From positions 3,903,891-3,967,890 of the forward strand of contig NC_092657.1 of assembly GCF_032118995.1 (NCBI RefSeq): a stretch of DNA of 64,000 nucleotides. The letters are read 5' to 3'. A program made the position numbers and the translations under genes. This document shows, one piece after another, positions 34,060-44,445 of the stretch (the first letter of the stretch is position 1; every line of letters begins with the position of its first letter). Under the pieces are notes generated by a model. The model did not search any database, was not told where the DNA came from, and saw only the letters and a program-made list of their open reading frames with translations. The DNA comes from Asterias amurensis. Its lineage: Eukaryota; Echinodermata; Asteroidea; Forcipulatida; Asteriidae.

Positions 34060-34529
34060 ATGGCCACCAGCCATGCTTGTGAAGTTGTCAACACCGTGGA
34101 TATACTTAGGATGATTTGGTGTGATTTAATGTCTCTATGGGTAAGCTTTATCATGCAGCTTATTTGAGTTAATAATGTAGAATAGGATGAAGGTCTCGTG
34201 GAAGGCGTGCAACCACCTAGTTTGTCATAAAACGGGCAATTCTTGTCGCAATTTTATTCCACCTTCATCATGCTCAACATAAACAACGGCAATCCGGAAG
34301 TAGCAGTAACGTTAGAGCATAGGTCAATAGGTCAATACCCCCATTGCATTGTCATTGCCAACTTGCCGTCAATCAGATCGTGGATGAAGAATTCCTCCAT
34401 TATCTGATGAAACAATCGACTTTTCTGTGTAGTTCTCAGATTATCTACCACTCCTACTTATATCGGCCACTTCTACATGTTTCTATGTCAGTTTTTGTTT
34501 ACATGTTATGTAACACTGAGCTGTCGTAA
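34060..34529 (+). CDS. Two-exon gene candidate, left arm copy (77 codons)
   Basis: Exon 1, 34060-34140, starts in a good context (CAAAATGG) and encodes MATSHACEVVNTVDILRMIW then CDLMSLW. It ends at a TGG followed by GTAAGC. After a 236-bp intron, the acceptor GTCAATCAG leads to exon 2 (34377-34529), in the same phase: IVDEEFLHYLMKQSTFLCSS, then a hydrophobic stretch with SVFVYML, and TAA. The protein is not recognised. It could be the truncated start of a longer host gene caught in the duplication. The right arm carries the same structure. RNA evidence is lacking. Confidence 0.42.
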
Positions 34530-34689
34530 ACTGTTTACCAACCAAAATGACCGGTGCTCTGATATTCGGAGTCGTAGGCCTACCATCCAAAAGAATTGAT
34601 TTGCAGATTGCCTTTCTCATATCAGGTTGTTAAATCTAAAACTGGTTTGCCACCTATACTGCCAAATGGTGTGTTAAGACAAAATAATT

Positions 34690-35175
34690 TTTTTAATCGT
34701 CTGAAATTTCATCCAGATGTGTGGTGTGATGGAGGGCGAGGTGCACAGAAAAACCTTGGTCTGAGTCGTTTACCTTAGCAACTTTTTGAGATTGTCTAGT
34801 TTTCGATGCCCCCAAATCAAGATTAGAATTAATATTAATTTGAGGCCCTTCCAATTGTTCCAGCAATCTGTAATCCGTAGAGCGTCTTTTGCACATAAAT
34901 TAAATTTTGAGGCAAATCTGAGAGAACATTTTTTGAGGGTGAAAAAAACCGTCAAGTTATACCCAGTGCCGTTTTCTCAAAAATCGGCCGAAAAAATTGT
35001 GAAAAAACCGTCAAGTTATACCCAGTGCCGTTTTCTCAAAAATCGGCCGAAAAAATTGTGTTTTCAAAATCGCCTGAAAATTAATACATAGGCCTAAGTG
35101 TACACCATTAGAGTGCGACAAATCTTGGTTTTAGTCGTCTACCATAGTAACTTTTTGATATAATTGTTTTTATTG
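34690..35175. repeat. Solitary relatives of the 323-bp satellite, left arm
   Basis: CATCCAGATGTGTGG to AACTTTTTGAGATTG, then GAGGCAAATCTGAGAGAACA and AAAAATCGGCCGAAAAAATT, mirror the unit at 39.5-41.4 kb. A 59-base block containing CCGTCAAGTTATACCCAGTG is doubled here (about 34948-35060) but single in the right arm. Confidence 0.75.
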
Positions 35176-35439
35176 CCTGATTTTCGATATAACAATGTCT
35201 CAAATAATAATTGTATCAAACTCAATAAAAAAGAATTGTACCATCCCGGCGAGTACCCACCAAGAATACTGGTGGAAATGAAACGATAGTACCCGCCGTC
35301 ATGTTGATCCCAGCTAGCCTACTAAAGATTCAGCCACCCAACCCCAATACCCCGCTACCCTTTCCCCAGCGACTGACAACCCCCAATTCCCATCGAAATG
35401 CCCGACCAACTTCCCCAGTGAACTAATTTTCTATACCTA

Positions 35440-36120
35440 CAGCATGTGCCTTCGACTCAAATAATTATTTTTCAAGTCCCCTATTGTGCCTATGTTTCCT
35501 TGCAAACTATTATGCGCCATATACTTACAGCGTGTGCCTTCCATCCACTCACCAATTTTTTAAATCACAACCAAAGAGTCCCCTGTCTATCCGTCAGTAA
35601 AGCGTATGCCTTCCACTCTCAAATTATTTACCAAGTCCAAAGCAAGGATTTCCCTATGCCATTGTACCATGCGTGCCATTTCCCCATTAATTAAACTAAT
35701 TGTCTGTCTTTATGCCTACAGCGTGTGCCTTCAACTCGTCGAATACTTTTTAAGTCCGAAATCAAGAGCCCACTATCTACTACCAATACCCATCAGTAAA
35801 GCGTATTATGCCTTCCACTCGCAAATTATTTACCAAGTCCAAAGCAAGGATTTCCCTATGCCATTGTACCATGCGTGCCATTTCCCCATTAATTAAACTA
35901 ATTGTCTGTCTTTATGCCTACAGCGTGTGCCTTCAACTCGTCGAATACTTTTTAAGTCCGAAATCAAGAGTCCACTATCTACTACCAATACCCGTCAGTA
36001 AAAGCGTATTATGCCTTCCACTCGCAAATTATTTACTAAGTCCAAAGCAAGGACTTCCCTATGCCATAGTACCATGCGTACCCCTTTTCCCATTAAACTA
36101 TACAGTGTGTAGATTTTAAC
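35440..36120. repeat. 200-bp tandem repeat, expanded in the left arm
   Basis: GTATGCCTTCCACTC or GTATTATGCCTTCCACTCGC, with CAAATTATTTACCAAGTCC and AGCAAGGATTTCCCTATGCC, occurs three times (about 35600, 35805, 36010). The right arm has a single unit near 44830-44900. Confidence 0.8.
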
Positions 36121-36439
36121 TCAAATAATGTTTTAAGTCCGAACCAATGAGTTTCCCATGCCTATGTAACCAGCCCACAACTTGTGCATTTCACTCGAAA
36201 TTACTAAGTATAAAGCACTGATTTTACTATGCCATAGCATCGTGTGTAAAGTGTTCCACTCGCAAATTATATACCAAATATGAAGTATAATATACTAAGT
36301 ACAAAGCATTGATATTCCCATACCATAGTGTCCTATGAAAAGTATTCAACTCACAAATTATATACTAAGTATAAAGCACTGAAATCCCGTGCCATAGCTT
36401 TCTGTGTAAAGTATGAACCGAAGGTTTATCAGGTCTAAA

Positions 36440-36650
36440 ATGCGAATTATCCTGGGGGGGACCCAAGTGGGTGTCGTGGGTAGGTGTCGGCCTCCCAAGC
36501 AAAGGATCCCCGGTTCGAACCCCGGTGGTGGCAGCGCTGCTGCCGTCCGAGAAGTCTTGACCCACCAGACAGTGGCACACACCGCGCAGTGGCACTCACC
36601 GCTAGCACTCGCTGAGGAAAGAAACTTAAAACTTAAAACTTAAAACGAAC
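36440..36650 (+). mobile_element. tRNA-derived SINE, left arm
   Basis: A tRNA(Gly)-like head (CGTGGGTAGGTGTCGG, GCCTCCCAAGC with CCC at the anticodon position, and the B box GGTTCGAACCC) is followed by a GC-rich body and a simple tail of three ACTTAAA units (36625-36645). Confidence 0.75.
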
Positions 36651-36722
36651 CTATGCTCTTTTTTATGTAAGTTTAAAGATTTTTGTAAAAAAAACATTTT
36701 TAAAACGTCTCAAACTTTTCTG

Positions 36723-36789
36723 AAGCTGGATTCGATCCCGGGACCCTCCGGTCCAGAGACCAGAGCCCTTCCATTGAGCCACGTCTCCT
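36723..36789 (-). tRNA. tRNA-like unit L2
   Basis: A box TGGCTCAATGGAAGGGC and B box GGATCGAATCC. The loop shows CTG at the anticodon place, but the acceptor arm does not pair, so it is probably not a working tRNA. It lies beside the SINE. Confidence 0.5.
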
Positions 36790-36858
36790 CTTACTTCATT
36801 TGCGTTCGAGTTTAATTTTAAACCTTCGTATGACAAACTTTTAATTAAAACGTAGTAA

Positions 36859-36930
36859 AAAAACACCCGGGAATCGAACTCCGTACCATTGGGTGTAGAG
36901 TCCGGAGCCCTTCCATTGAGCCACGTCTCC
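36859..36930 (-). tRNA. tRNA-like unit L3, CTA at the anticodon position
   Basis: The D arm pairs at all four positions (GCTC/GGGC) with GG in the loop. The variable loop has the standard five bases. The T loop is TTCGATT. The anticodon loop reads CTCTACA, but only two or three of five stem pairs form. A T run follows within about a dozen bases. Confidence 0.5.
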
Positions 36931-37000
36931 TCTTACTTTTATTGCGTTCCAGTTTAATGTTATACCTTAGAATGAACAACTTTAAATCAAAACGTAGTAA

Positions 37001-37071
37001 AAGAACACCCGGGAATCGAACTCCGTACCATTGGGTGTAGAGTCGGGAGCCCTTCCATTGGGCCACTACTA
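37001..37071 (-). tRNA. tRNA-like unit L4, CTA
   Basis: As L3, with TGGCCCAATGGAAGGGCT and GAGTTCGATTCCC; terminator TTCTTTT. Confidence 0.5.
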
Positions 37072-37243
37072 CTCTTACTTCATTTTCGTTCGAGTTTAAT
37101 GATATACCCTAGAATGAACAATTTTAAATCAAAACGTATTGTAGCTTACGCCTTCCACTCGCAAATTATTTACCAAGTGTAAAGCAAGGATTTCCCTATG
37201 CCATAGGATACCGCGCAAACCAATGTTCTCAAGCATACTAAAA

Positions 37244-37316
37244 GAACACAGATCGGGAATCGAACCCCGTACCATTGGGTGTAGAGCCCGGAGCCCTTCC
37301 ATTGGGCCACTTCTAC
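37244..37316 (-). tRNA. tRNA-like unit L5, CTA
   Basis: TGGCCCAATGGAAGGGCTCC, loop GCTCTACACC, B box GGGTTCGATTCCC-like (ACGGGGTTCGATTCCCG). Confidence 0.5.
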
Positions 37317-37482
37317 TCTTACTTCGTTTGCGTTCGAGTTTAATGTTGTACCCTAGAATGAACAATTTTAAATCAAAACGTATTATTTGCCTCCCACTCG
37401 CAAACTATTTACCAAGTGTAAAGCATGGATTTCCCTATACCATAGGGAACCGCGTAAACCAATGTTCTCGAGCGTAGAAAAA

Positions 37483-37556
37483 GAACACATATCGGGATTC
37501 GAACCCCGTACCATTGGATGTAGAGCCCGAAGCCCTTCCATTGGGCCACTAGTACT
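37483..37556 (-). tRNA. tRNA-like unit L6, CTA
   Basis: TGGCCCAATGGAAGGGCTTC, B box GGGGTTCGAATCCCG, followed by TTCTTTTTCTACGC. Confidence 0.5.
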
Positions 37557-37725
37557 CTTACATTATTTGCATTCGAGTTTAATTATATACCCTAGAGTGA
37601 ACAACTTTATATTAAAACATATTGTAGCTTATGCCTTCCACTCGCATTAATTATTGATTAGGTGAAGCAAGGATTTCCCTATGCCGTGGGTACCGCGTAA
37701 ACCAATGTTCTTCAACGCAGAAAAA

Positions 37726-37797
37726 GAACACACACCGGGGTTCGAACCCAGCACCGTTGGCTTCAGAGTCCAGAGCCCTACAACTGTGCCACTTTCA
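37726..37797 (-). tRNA. tRNA-like unit L7, CTG (Gln-like)
   Basis: TGGCACAGTTGTAGGGCTC, GGACTCTGAAGCC and GGGTTCGAACCCCGG. The anticodon arm resembles tRNA-Gln(CUG) but pairs imperfectly. Confidence 0.5.
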
Positions 37798-37970
37798 TTC
37801 TTGATAACAACAGGTTCGAGTTTAAAGATAAACCGTAGAATGAATTCAACTTTAAATCAAAACGTTATAGCGGGTGCCTTCCTCTCGCATGTTATTTATT
37901 AGGTATAAAGCAAGGATTTCCCTATGCCATAGGGTTCCGCTTAAACCAATGTTCTTACGCGTAGAAAAAG

Positions 37971-38041
37971 ACACAAGCCGGGGCTCGAACTCAGTACCTT
38001 TGCGCTCAGAATCCGGAGCTCTACCACTGGGCCACCGCTCT
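37971..38041 (-). tRNA. tRNA-like unit L8, CTG
   Basis: TGGCCCAGTGGTAGAGCTC is the best A box in the array. The loop is TTCTGAG and the B box GAGTTCGAGCC. Confidence 0.5.
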
Positions 38042-38209
38042 TCTTGAGAACAATGGGCTCGAGTTTTACTATATACCTTAAAGTGGACAACTTTAAACCC
38101 AAACGTATATAGCGAGTGCCTTCCACTCGCGTGTTTTACAAGGATTTCCCGATGCCATAGTACCCCCGGTAATGTAAAGATTAGGACTGGGTACAACAGA
38201 GTTGATGCA

Positions 38210-39464
38210 TGCACAAATTCGACGGTGTTTGGGATAAATAAAATGCACGGGACTAAAACGGGTCCGTTAAACTGAGAAAATATAAGCGATTGAAAAAGTC
38301 TCTAGAAGCGGGGCAAATCGGGCGAATCGGGGGTGGGGGGGGGGGGCTTATTCAAACACAGGGCGTTATGTAGCCAACAAAACAATTAATTATTATATGT
38401 AATAAATTATTGACAATTTTAAGTAATTGAACTCTGAAAAAACGGCACGGATTCTTTTTAATGTTTTTATTTTATTTATTATTTTATTATGGAGTTTGTA
38501 CATTTCACATTAAACTGCTCTCTTTAAATAAAAACAAACAAATAAATAATACAGCCAATTTACACACTCAAATTTTAGCAGCAAAAAAAATGTGTACAAA
38601 ATATTGTAATTAAATTATTACATAATTAAAACGTCGAGTGAATGTGTTGTGTAAATAATACAAATGTTAATTGGCGGTGTTATATACTTATATTTATTTA
38701 TTTCATTTCTCGGGAATAAAAAAGTAAAATATTGCACATTAATTACGTTAATTTCTTTTTTAAATACAGAAGAGAAACTTAAATACAGAAACAGCTGGAG
38801 CCCGAAGGTTTGCATTGAAGAAACACTGAGTTTCCGTCTAGAGTCTCTCCTCTCCAACTGACTATGAAGCTACCATAGTCACTATGTCAGACTTGGCTCA
38901 TGCTAAGCAAAGTAAACATTGCCAAACACTGATGTAATATATACTATGTACTTGACAAATCCGCAATGAATCATTACATACAATAAGAAAAATCCCTGAA
39001 TTTTCAAAGGAAAAAAAAAATATATATATATATATACTGAATAACAGAGAATTAACTAGGGAGCGATAAACACACCATCGCACTTAGTGTCGTGAACAGT
39101 AGACCTACATACAAGAGCATACCAGCTAAATGTAGTGTATGCTACGATGCCATAAACATAGAAATCACAGACATTGCTATTACCGGTGTTCTTGAGAGGT
39201 CTGAAAGACAATATAGAATCAGAATATACGAATAAACATGAGTCTTGCCTGAACAGTTTCCTGAAGATTAAAACCACACCAAAATGCTCTAAATATCGTC
39301 CACGGTGACAGCCAGAGTCAACTGCACGCTTGGACACCGTTTTGAATACACGTGTACGCGGCAAATTACTTGGGACGAAGCATTGGTTATAAGACCAACT
39401 ATAGGGTACCCGACTGTTAGTTGTCTTGCCGCAGTATCTTGCTTTTTAGGCATCGTTAAATCCG
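38210..39464. repeat. Inner left arm, diverged
   Basis: It mirrors 41385-42550 with many substitutions and small indels (for instance CTGTCACCGTGGACGATATT on the minus strand against CTGTCTCCGTGGACGATATT). There is a G run at 38330-38346 and a TA tract at 39020-39036. No gene is seen. Confidence 0.8.
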
Positions 39465-41384
39465 AAATGAGGCATTATCTCAAAATGTAGCCATCGTAGA
39501 CGACTAAAACCAAGATTTTCCTGCTCCTCGCCCCCAATTACACCTAGGTATGAAATTTCAGGCGATTTGGAAGACAAAAATTTCGGCCGATTTTTGGAAA
39601 AAACGACAAGGGGGTAAGCTTGACGTTTTTTCACCCTCGGAAATTTGTTCTCTCCGAATTGCCTCAAAATTTAACCAAAGGAAGTTCGTCATGTGTAAAA
39701 GGCAGTCTCCAAGTTACAGGTTGCTGGAACAATAGGATGGGTCTCAAATTTTCATTTTAATCTGGATTTTAAACCGTCGTACTATCCGAATTAAGGCATT
39801 ATCTCAAAAAGTAGCCATCGTAGACGACTGAAACCGAGATTTTCCTGATCCACGCCCTCTATTACACCTAGGTATGAAATTTCAGGCGATTTGAAAGACA
39901 AAAATTGCGGCCGATTTCTGAAAAACGACAAGGGGGGTAAGCTTGACGTTTTTTCAGCCTCGGAAACATTTTCTCTCCGAATTGCCTCAAAATTTAACCA
40001 AAGGAAGTTCGTCATGTGTAAAAGACAGTCTCCAAGTTACAGGTTGCTGGAACAATAGGATGGGTCTCAAATATTCATTTTAATCTGGATTTTAAACCGT
40101 CGTACTATCCGAATTAAGGCATTATCTCAAAAAGTAGCCATCGTAGACGACTGAAACCAAGATTTTCCTGCTCCACGCCCTCTATTACACCTAGGTATGA
40201 AATTTCAGGCGATTTGAAAGACAAAAATTTCGGCCGATTTCTGAAAAAACGACAAGGGGGTAAGCTTGACGTTTTTTCACCCTCGGAAATTTTTTCTCTC
40301 CGAATTGCCTCAAAATTTAACCAAAGGAAGTTCGTCATGTGTAAAAGACAGTCTCCAAGTTACAGGTTGCTGGAACAATAGAATGGGTCTCAAATATTCA
40401 TTTTAATCTGGATTTTAAACCGTCGTACTATCCGAATTAAGGCATTATCTCAAAGAGTAGCCATCGTAGACGACTGAAACCAAGATTTTCCTGCTCCACG
40501 CCCTTTATTACACCTAGGTATGAAATTTCAGGCGATTTGAAAGACAAAAATTGCGGCCGATTTCTGAAAAAACGACATGGGGGTAAGCTTGACGTTTTTT
40601 CACCCTCGGAAATTTTTTCTCTCCGAATTGCCTCAAAATTTAACCAAAGGAAGTTCGTCATGTGTAAAAGACAGTCTCCAAGTTACAGGTTGCTGGAACA
40701 ATAGGATGGGTCTCAAATATTCATTTTAATCTGGATTTTAAACCGTCGTACTATCCGAATTAAGGCATTATCTCAAAGAGTAGCCATCGTAGACGACTGA
40801 AACCAAGATTTTCCTGCTCCACGCCCTTTATTACACCTAGGTATGAAATTTCAGGCGATTTGAAAGACAAAAATTGCGGCCGATTTCTGAAAAAAACGAC
40901 AAGGGGGGTAAGCTTGACGTTTTTTCACCCTCGGAATTTTTTTCTCTCCGAATTGCCTCAAAATTTAACCAAAGGAAGTTCGTCATGTGTAAAAGGCAGT
41001 CTCCAAGTTACAGGTTGCTGGAACAATAGGATGGGTCTCAAATATTCATTTTAATCTGGATTTTAAACCGTCGTACTATCCGAATTAAGGCATTATCTCA
41101 AAAAGTAGCCACCGTAGACGACTGAAACCAAGATTTTCCTGCTCCACGCCCTCTATTACACCTAGGTATGAAATTTCAGGCGATTTGGAAGACAAAAATT
41201 TCGGCCGATTTTTGAAAAAACGACAAGGGGGGGGGGACACGTTTTTTCACCCTCGGAAATTTTTTCTCTCCGAATTGCCTCAAAATTTAACCAAAGGAAG
41301 TTCGTTATGTGTAAAAGACAGTCTCCAAGTTTAAGACTGCTGGAACAATGGGATGGCTTTTAAATTCATTTTAACCTCTCTTTT
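39465..41384. repeat. 323-bp satellite, six units, at the palindrome centre
   Basis: Starts at 39469, 39793, 40116, 40439, 40762 and 41087 (GGCATTATCTC). Shared text includes AGTAGCCATCGTAGACGACT, TATGAAATTTCAGGCGATTT and CAGTCTCCAAGTTACAGGTT. The minus-strand frames of 74 codons beginning MTNFLWLNFEAIRRE recur in three units simply because the units repeat. The last unit is the most diverged. Confidence 0.95.
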
Positions 41385-42600
41385 TGGAGGCACTGCTATA
41401 TCAAGAAGTAAGCAACATTGCGACAAGAACACGAATAGTCGGGTACCTTATAGTTGGCCTTATAACCAGTAACCAGTGATTTACCGCGTACACATATGTA
41501 TTCAAAAAGATCTCCAACCATGCAGTTGACTCTGGCTGTCTCCGTGGACGATATTTAGAGCCTTTTGATGTAGTTTTAATCTTCAGGCAACTGTTCAGGC
41601 AAGACTAATGTGTACTCGTTTATTCTGATTCAATATAAAGTTGTTCAAACCCATGGTAAAAGCAATGTTTGTGATTTGTATGTTTCTATTAGCTACAGGT
41701 CTACACTTTATCTAGCTTGTATGCTTGTGTATGTACGTGTAGGTCTACGTTGCACAACACAATGGGCGATGGTGTGTTATTGCTCAATATAATTCTCTGT
41801 TAGTCAGTAGGACCATATAGGTTGCTGTTTTCCCGTTGATTATTCGGGGATTAAAACAAAACGGCCAGAATTGGTGGTGAGATCGTAAAATTGTTCCAAT
41901 CTAATTATTCACTGCATACAATTTGTATAGCCCATCTAACATTGGCAATGCTTTGATGTTGTACCCTGTGTAGGATTTGAAACTTTGCATGGTGGAAATA
42001 CGACATGGAAAGGTTTGTGGTAACACCATGCAATGACTATCATCTCTAAATATGGGGTGGTTCTGAAAAAAACCGTCTATGTAAATTTTGACGTTTCGAT
42101 CAGTATTCTCTGATCGCCTTTGGAGAAAAACAAAATTCTTGTAAAAAGAAAAAAAAAATTGCTGCTTAAAATAAATTTGAATGTGTCAATTATTGTCTGA
42201 ATTCTTTTTATATTGATTTAAAGGGCAGTCATAATGTGAAATGTAGAAACTCAAACATTAAACAAATATTGAATTAAAACAAAAAAGAATACTCCGTCCC
42301 GTGCCTTATTTAGAGTTCAATTTACTTAGATTATCAAATATTTATTACATATAATAATAAATGGTTTTGTTACTCGCATTGTTACGCCCCCCTGTTTGAA
42401 TATGCCCCCCTCCCGTCGCCCGCTTCTAGAGACTTTTTCAATCGCTGATATTTTTTGTTATATTTTCTGATATTTTCAGTTTAATAGACCCGTTTTAGTC
42501 CCGTGCATTTTATTTATCTCAAACACCGTCGAGTTTGTGCATGCATCAACTCTGTTGTACCCAGTCCAAACCTTTACATTACCTGGGGTACTATGGCATC
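41385..42600. repeat. Inner right arm, diverged, with an extra insertion
   Basis: Mirror of the inner left arm. At about 41965-42115 it carries sequence without a left counterpart: CTTTGCATGGTGGAAATACG, GTGGTAACACCATGC, then ACGTTTCGATCAGTATTCTC. This is related to the dispersed repeat at 11222 and 30100. Confidence 0.75.
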
Positions 42601-42708
42601 AGGAAATCCTTGTAAAACACGCGAGTGGAAGGCACTCGCTATACACGTGATTATTTAAAGTTGTCCACTCTGAGGTTTATAATAAAACTCGAACCCATTG
42701 TTCTTAAG

Positions 42709-42779
42709 AAGAGCGGTGGCCCAGTGGTAGAGCTCCGGATTCTGAGCGCAAAGGTACTGAGTTCGAGCCCCGGCGTGTG
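42709..42779 (+). tRNA. tRNA-like unit R8, CTG
   Basis: Mirror of L8, with TGGCCCAGTGGTAGAGCTCC and GAGTTCGAGCCCCGG; TCTTTTTCTACGC follows. Confidence 0.5.
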
Positions 42780-42952
42780 TCTTTTTCTACGCGTAAGAAC
42801 ATTGGTTTAAGCGGAACCCTATGGCATAGGGAAATCCTTGCTTAATACCTAATAAATAACATGCGAGTGGAAGTCACCCGCTGTTACGTTTTGATTTAAA
42901 GTTGAATTCATTCTAAGGTTTATATTTAAACTCGAACCTTTACTAATGAAGA

Positions 42953-43023
42953 AGGACAGTGGCACAGAGGTAGGGCTCTGGACTCTGAAGCCAAAGGTGC
43001 TGGGTTCGAACCCCGGGGTGTGT
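42953..43023 (+). tRNA. tRNA-like unit R7, CTG
   Basis: Mirror of L7, TGGCACAGAGGTAGGGCTCT. It has a better D loop (AGAGGTAG) than L7. Confidence 0.5.
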
Positions 43024-43198
43024 TCTTTTTCTGCGTTGAAGAACATTGGTTAACGCGGTACCCTACGGCATAGGGAAATCCTTGCTTAACCCCTAATCAA
43101 TAATTAATGCGAGTGGAAGGCATAAGTTACAATATGTTTTGATTAGAAATTGTTCACTCTAGGGTATGTAACTAAACTCAAACGCAAATGAAGTAAGA

Positions 43199-43268
43199 GT
43201 AGTAGTGGCCTAATGGAAGGGTTCCGGGCTCTACACCCAATGGTGCGGGGTTCGAACCCCGGTCTGTG
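43199..43268 (+). tRNA. tRNA-like unit R6, CTA
   Basis: TGGCCTAATGGAAGGGTTCC, loop GCTCTACACC, T arm GGGGTTCGAACCCCGG. Confidence 0.5.
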
Positions 43269-43437
43269 TTCTTTTTCTACGCTTGAGAACATTGGTTTAC
43301 GCGGTTCCCTATGGCATAGGGAAATCATTGCTTTACACTTGCTAAATAATTTGCGAGTGGGAGGCAAATAATACGTTTTGAATTAAAATTGTTCATTCTA
43401 GGGTATATCATTAAACTCGAACGCTAATGAAGTAATA

Positions 43438-43508
43438 GTAGTAGTGGCCCAATGGAAGGGCTCCGGGCTCTACACCCAATGGTACGGAGTTCGATTCCCG
43501 ATCTGTGT
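43438..43508 (+). tRNA. tRNA-like unit R5, CTA
   Basis: TGGCCCAATGGAAGGGCTCC; GAGTTCGATTCCCG; TTCTTTTAG. Confidence 0.5.
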
Positions 43509-43681
43509 TCTTTTAGTATGCTTGAGAACATTGGTTTGCACGGTATCCTATGGCATAGGGAAATCCTTGCTTTACACTTGGTAAATAATTTGCGAGTGGA
43601 AGGCATAAGCTACAATACGTTTTGATTTAAAATTGTTCATTCTAGGGTATATCATTAAACTCGAACGAAAATGAAGTAAGA

Positions 43682-43750
43682 GTAGTAGTGGCCCAATTGA
43701 AGGGCTCCCGACTCTACACCCAATGGTACGGAGTTCGATTCCCGTGTGTT
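43682..43750 (+). tRNA. tRNA-like unit R4, CTA
   Basis: TGGCCCAATTGAAGGGCTCC has lost one G of the D loop. Two bases are missing after the B box relative to L4. Confidence 0.45.
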
Positions 43751-43822
43751 CTTTTACTACGTTTTGATTTAAAGTTGTTCATTCTAAGGTATAACATTAA
43801 ACTGGAACGCAATAAAAGTAAG

Positions 43823-43893
43823 AGTAGACGTGGCTCAATGGAAGGGCTCCGGACTCTACACCCAATGGTACGGAGTTCGATTCCCGGGTGTTT
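43823..43893 (+). tRNA. tRNA-like unit R3, CTA
   Basis: TGGCTCAATGGAAGGGCTCC, loop ACTCTACACC, GAGTTCGATTCCCGGG, then TTTTTTT. Confidence 0.5.
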
Positions 43894-43964
43894 TTTTACT
43901 ACGTTTTAATTAAAAGTTTGTCATACGAAGGTTTAAAATTAAACTCGAACGCAAATGAAGTAAG

Positions 43965-44035
43965 AGGAGACGTGGCTCAATGGAAGGGCTCCGGACTCTA
44001 CACCCAATGGTACGGAGTTCGATTCCCGGGTGTTC
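43965..44035 (+). tRNA. tRNA-like unit R2b, CTA (extra unit absent from left arm)
   Basis: Nearly identical to R3 in the tRNA-like part, and to the R2 unit in its flank. This shows that a unequal exchange added one unit of about 142 bp after the arms formed. Confidence 0.55.
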
Positions 44036-44107
44036 TTTTACTACGTTTTAATTAAAAGTTTGTCATACGAAGGTTTAAAATTAAACTCGAACGCAAATGA
44101 AGTAAGA

Positions 44108-44173
44108 GGAGACGTGGCTCAATGGAAGGGCTCTGGTCTCTGGACCGGAGGGTCCCGGGATCGAATCCAGCTT
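44108..44173 (+). tRNA. tRNA-like unit R2, CTG
   Basis: Mirror of L2: TGGCTCAATGGAAGGGCTCT, GGATCGAATCC. Confidence 0.5.
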
Positions 44174-44234
44174 CAGAAAAGTTGGAGACGTTTTAAAAAT
44201 GTTTTTTTAATAATTTTTTTTAAACTTATATAAA

Positions 44235-44445
44235 AAAGAGCATAGGTTCGTTTTAAGTTTTAAGTTTAAAGTTTCTTTCCTCAGCGAGTGCTAGCGGTGA
44301 GTGCCACTGCGCGGTGTGTGCCACTGTCTGGTGGGTCGAGACTTCTCGGACGGCAGCCGCGCTGCCACCACCGGGGTTCGAACCGGGGACCCTTTGCTTG
44401 GGAGGCCGACACCTACCCACGACACCCACTTGGGTCCCCCCCAGG
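44235..44445 (-). mobile_element. tRNA-derived SINE, right arm
   Basis: Mirror of 36440-36650, with the same Gly-like head and TTTAAGT tail (one unit altered). It was therefore present before the arms duplicated. Confidence 0.75.

Noticed and set aside
34390-34415. CTGATGAAAC, considered as a hammerhead ribozyme core of a Penelope-like element
   Set aside because: No stem II followed by GAAA and no flanking stems can be drawn.
39791-40661. Three minus-strand ORFs of 74 codons with the same peptide (MTNFLWLNFEAIRRE...)
   Set aside because: They are the same stretch of a 323-bp satellite repeated. Other units have lost the frame, and no domain is recognisable.
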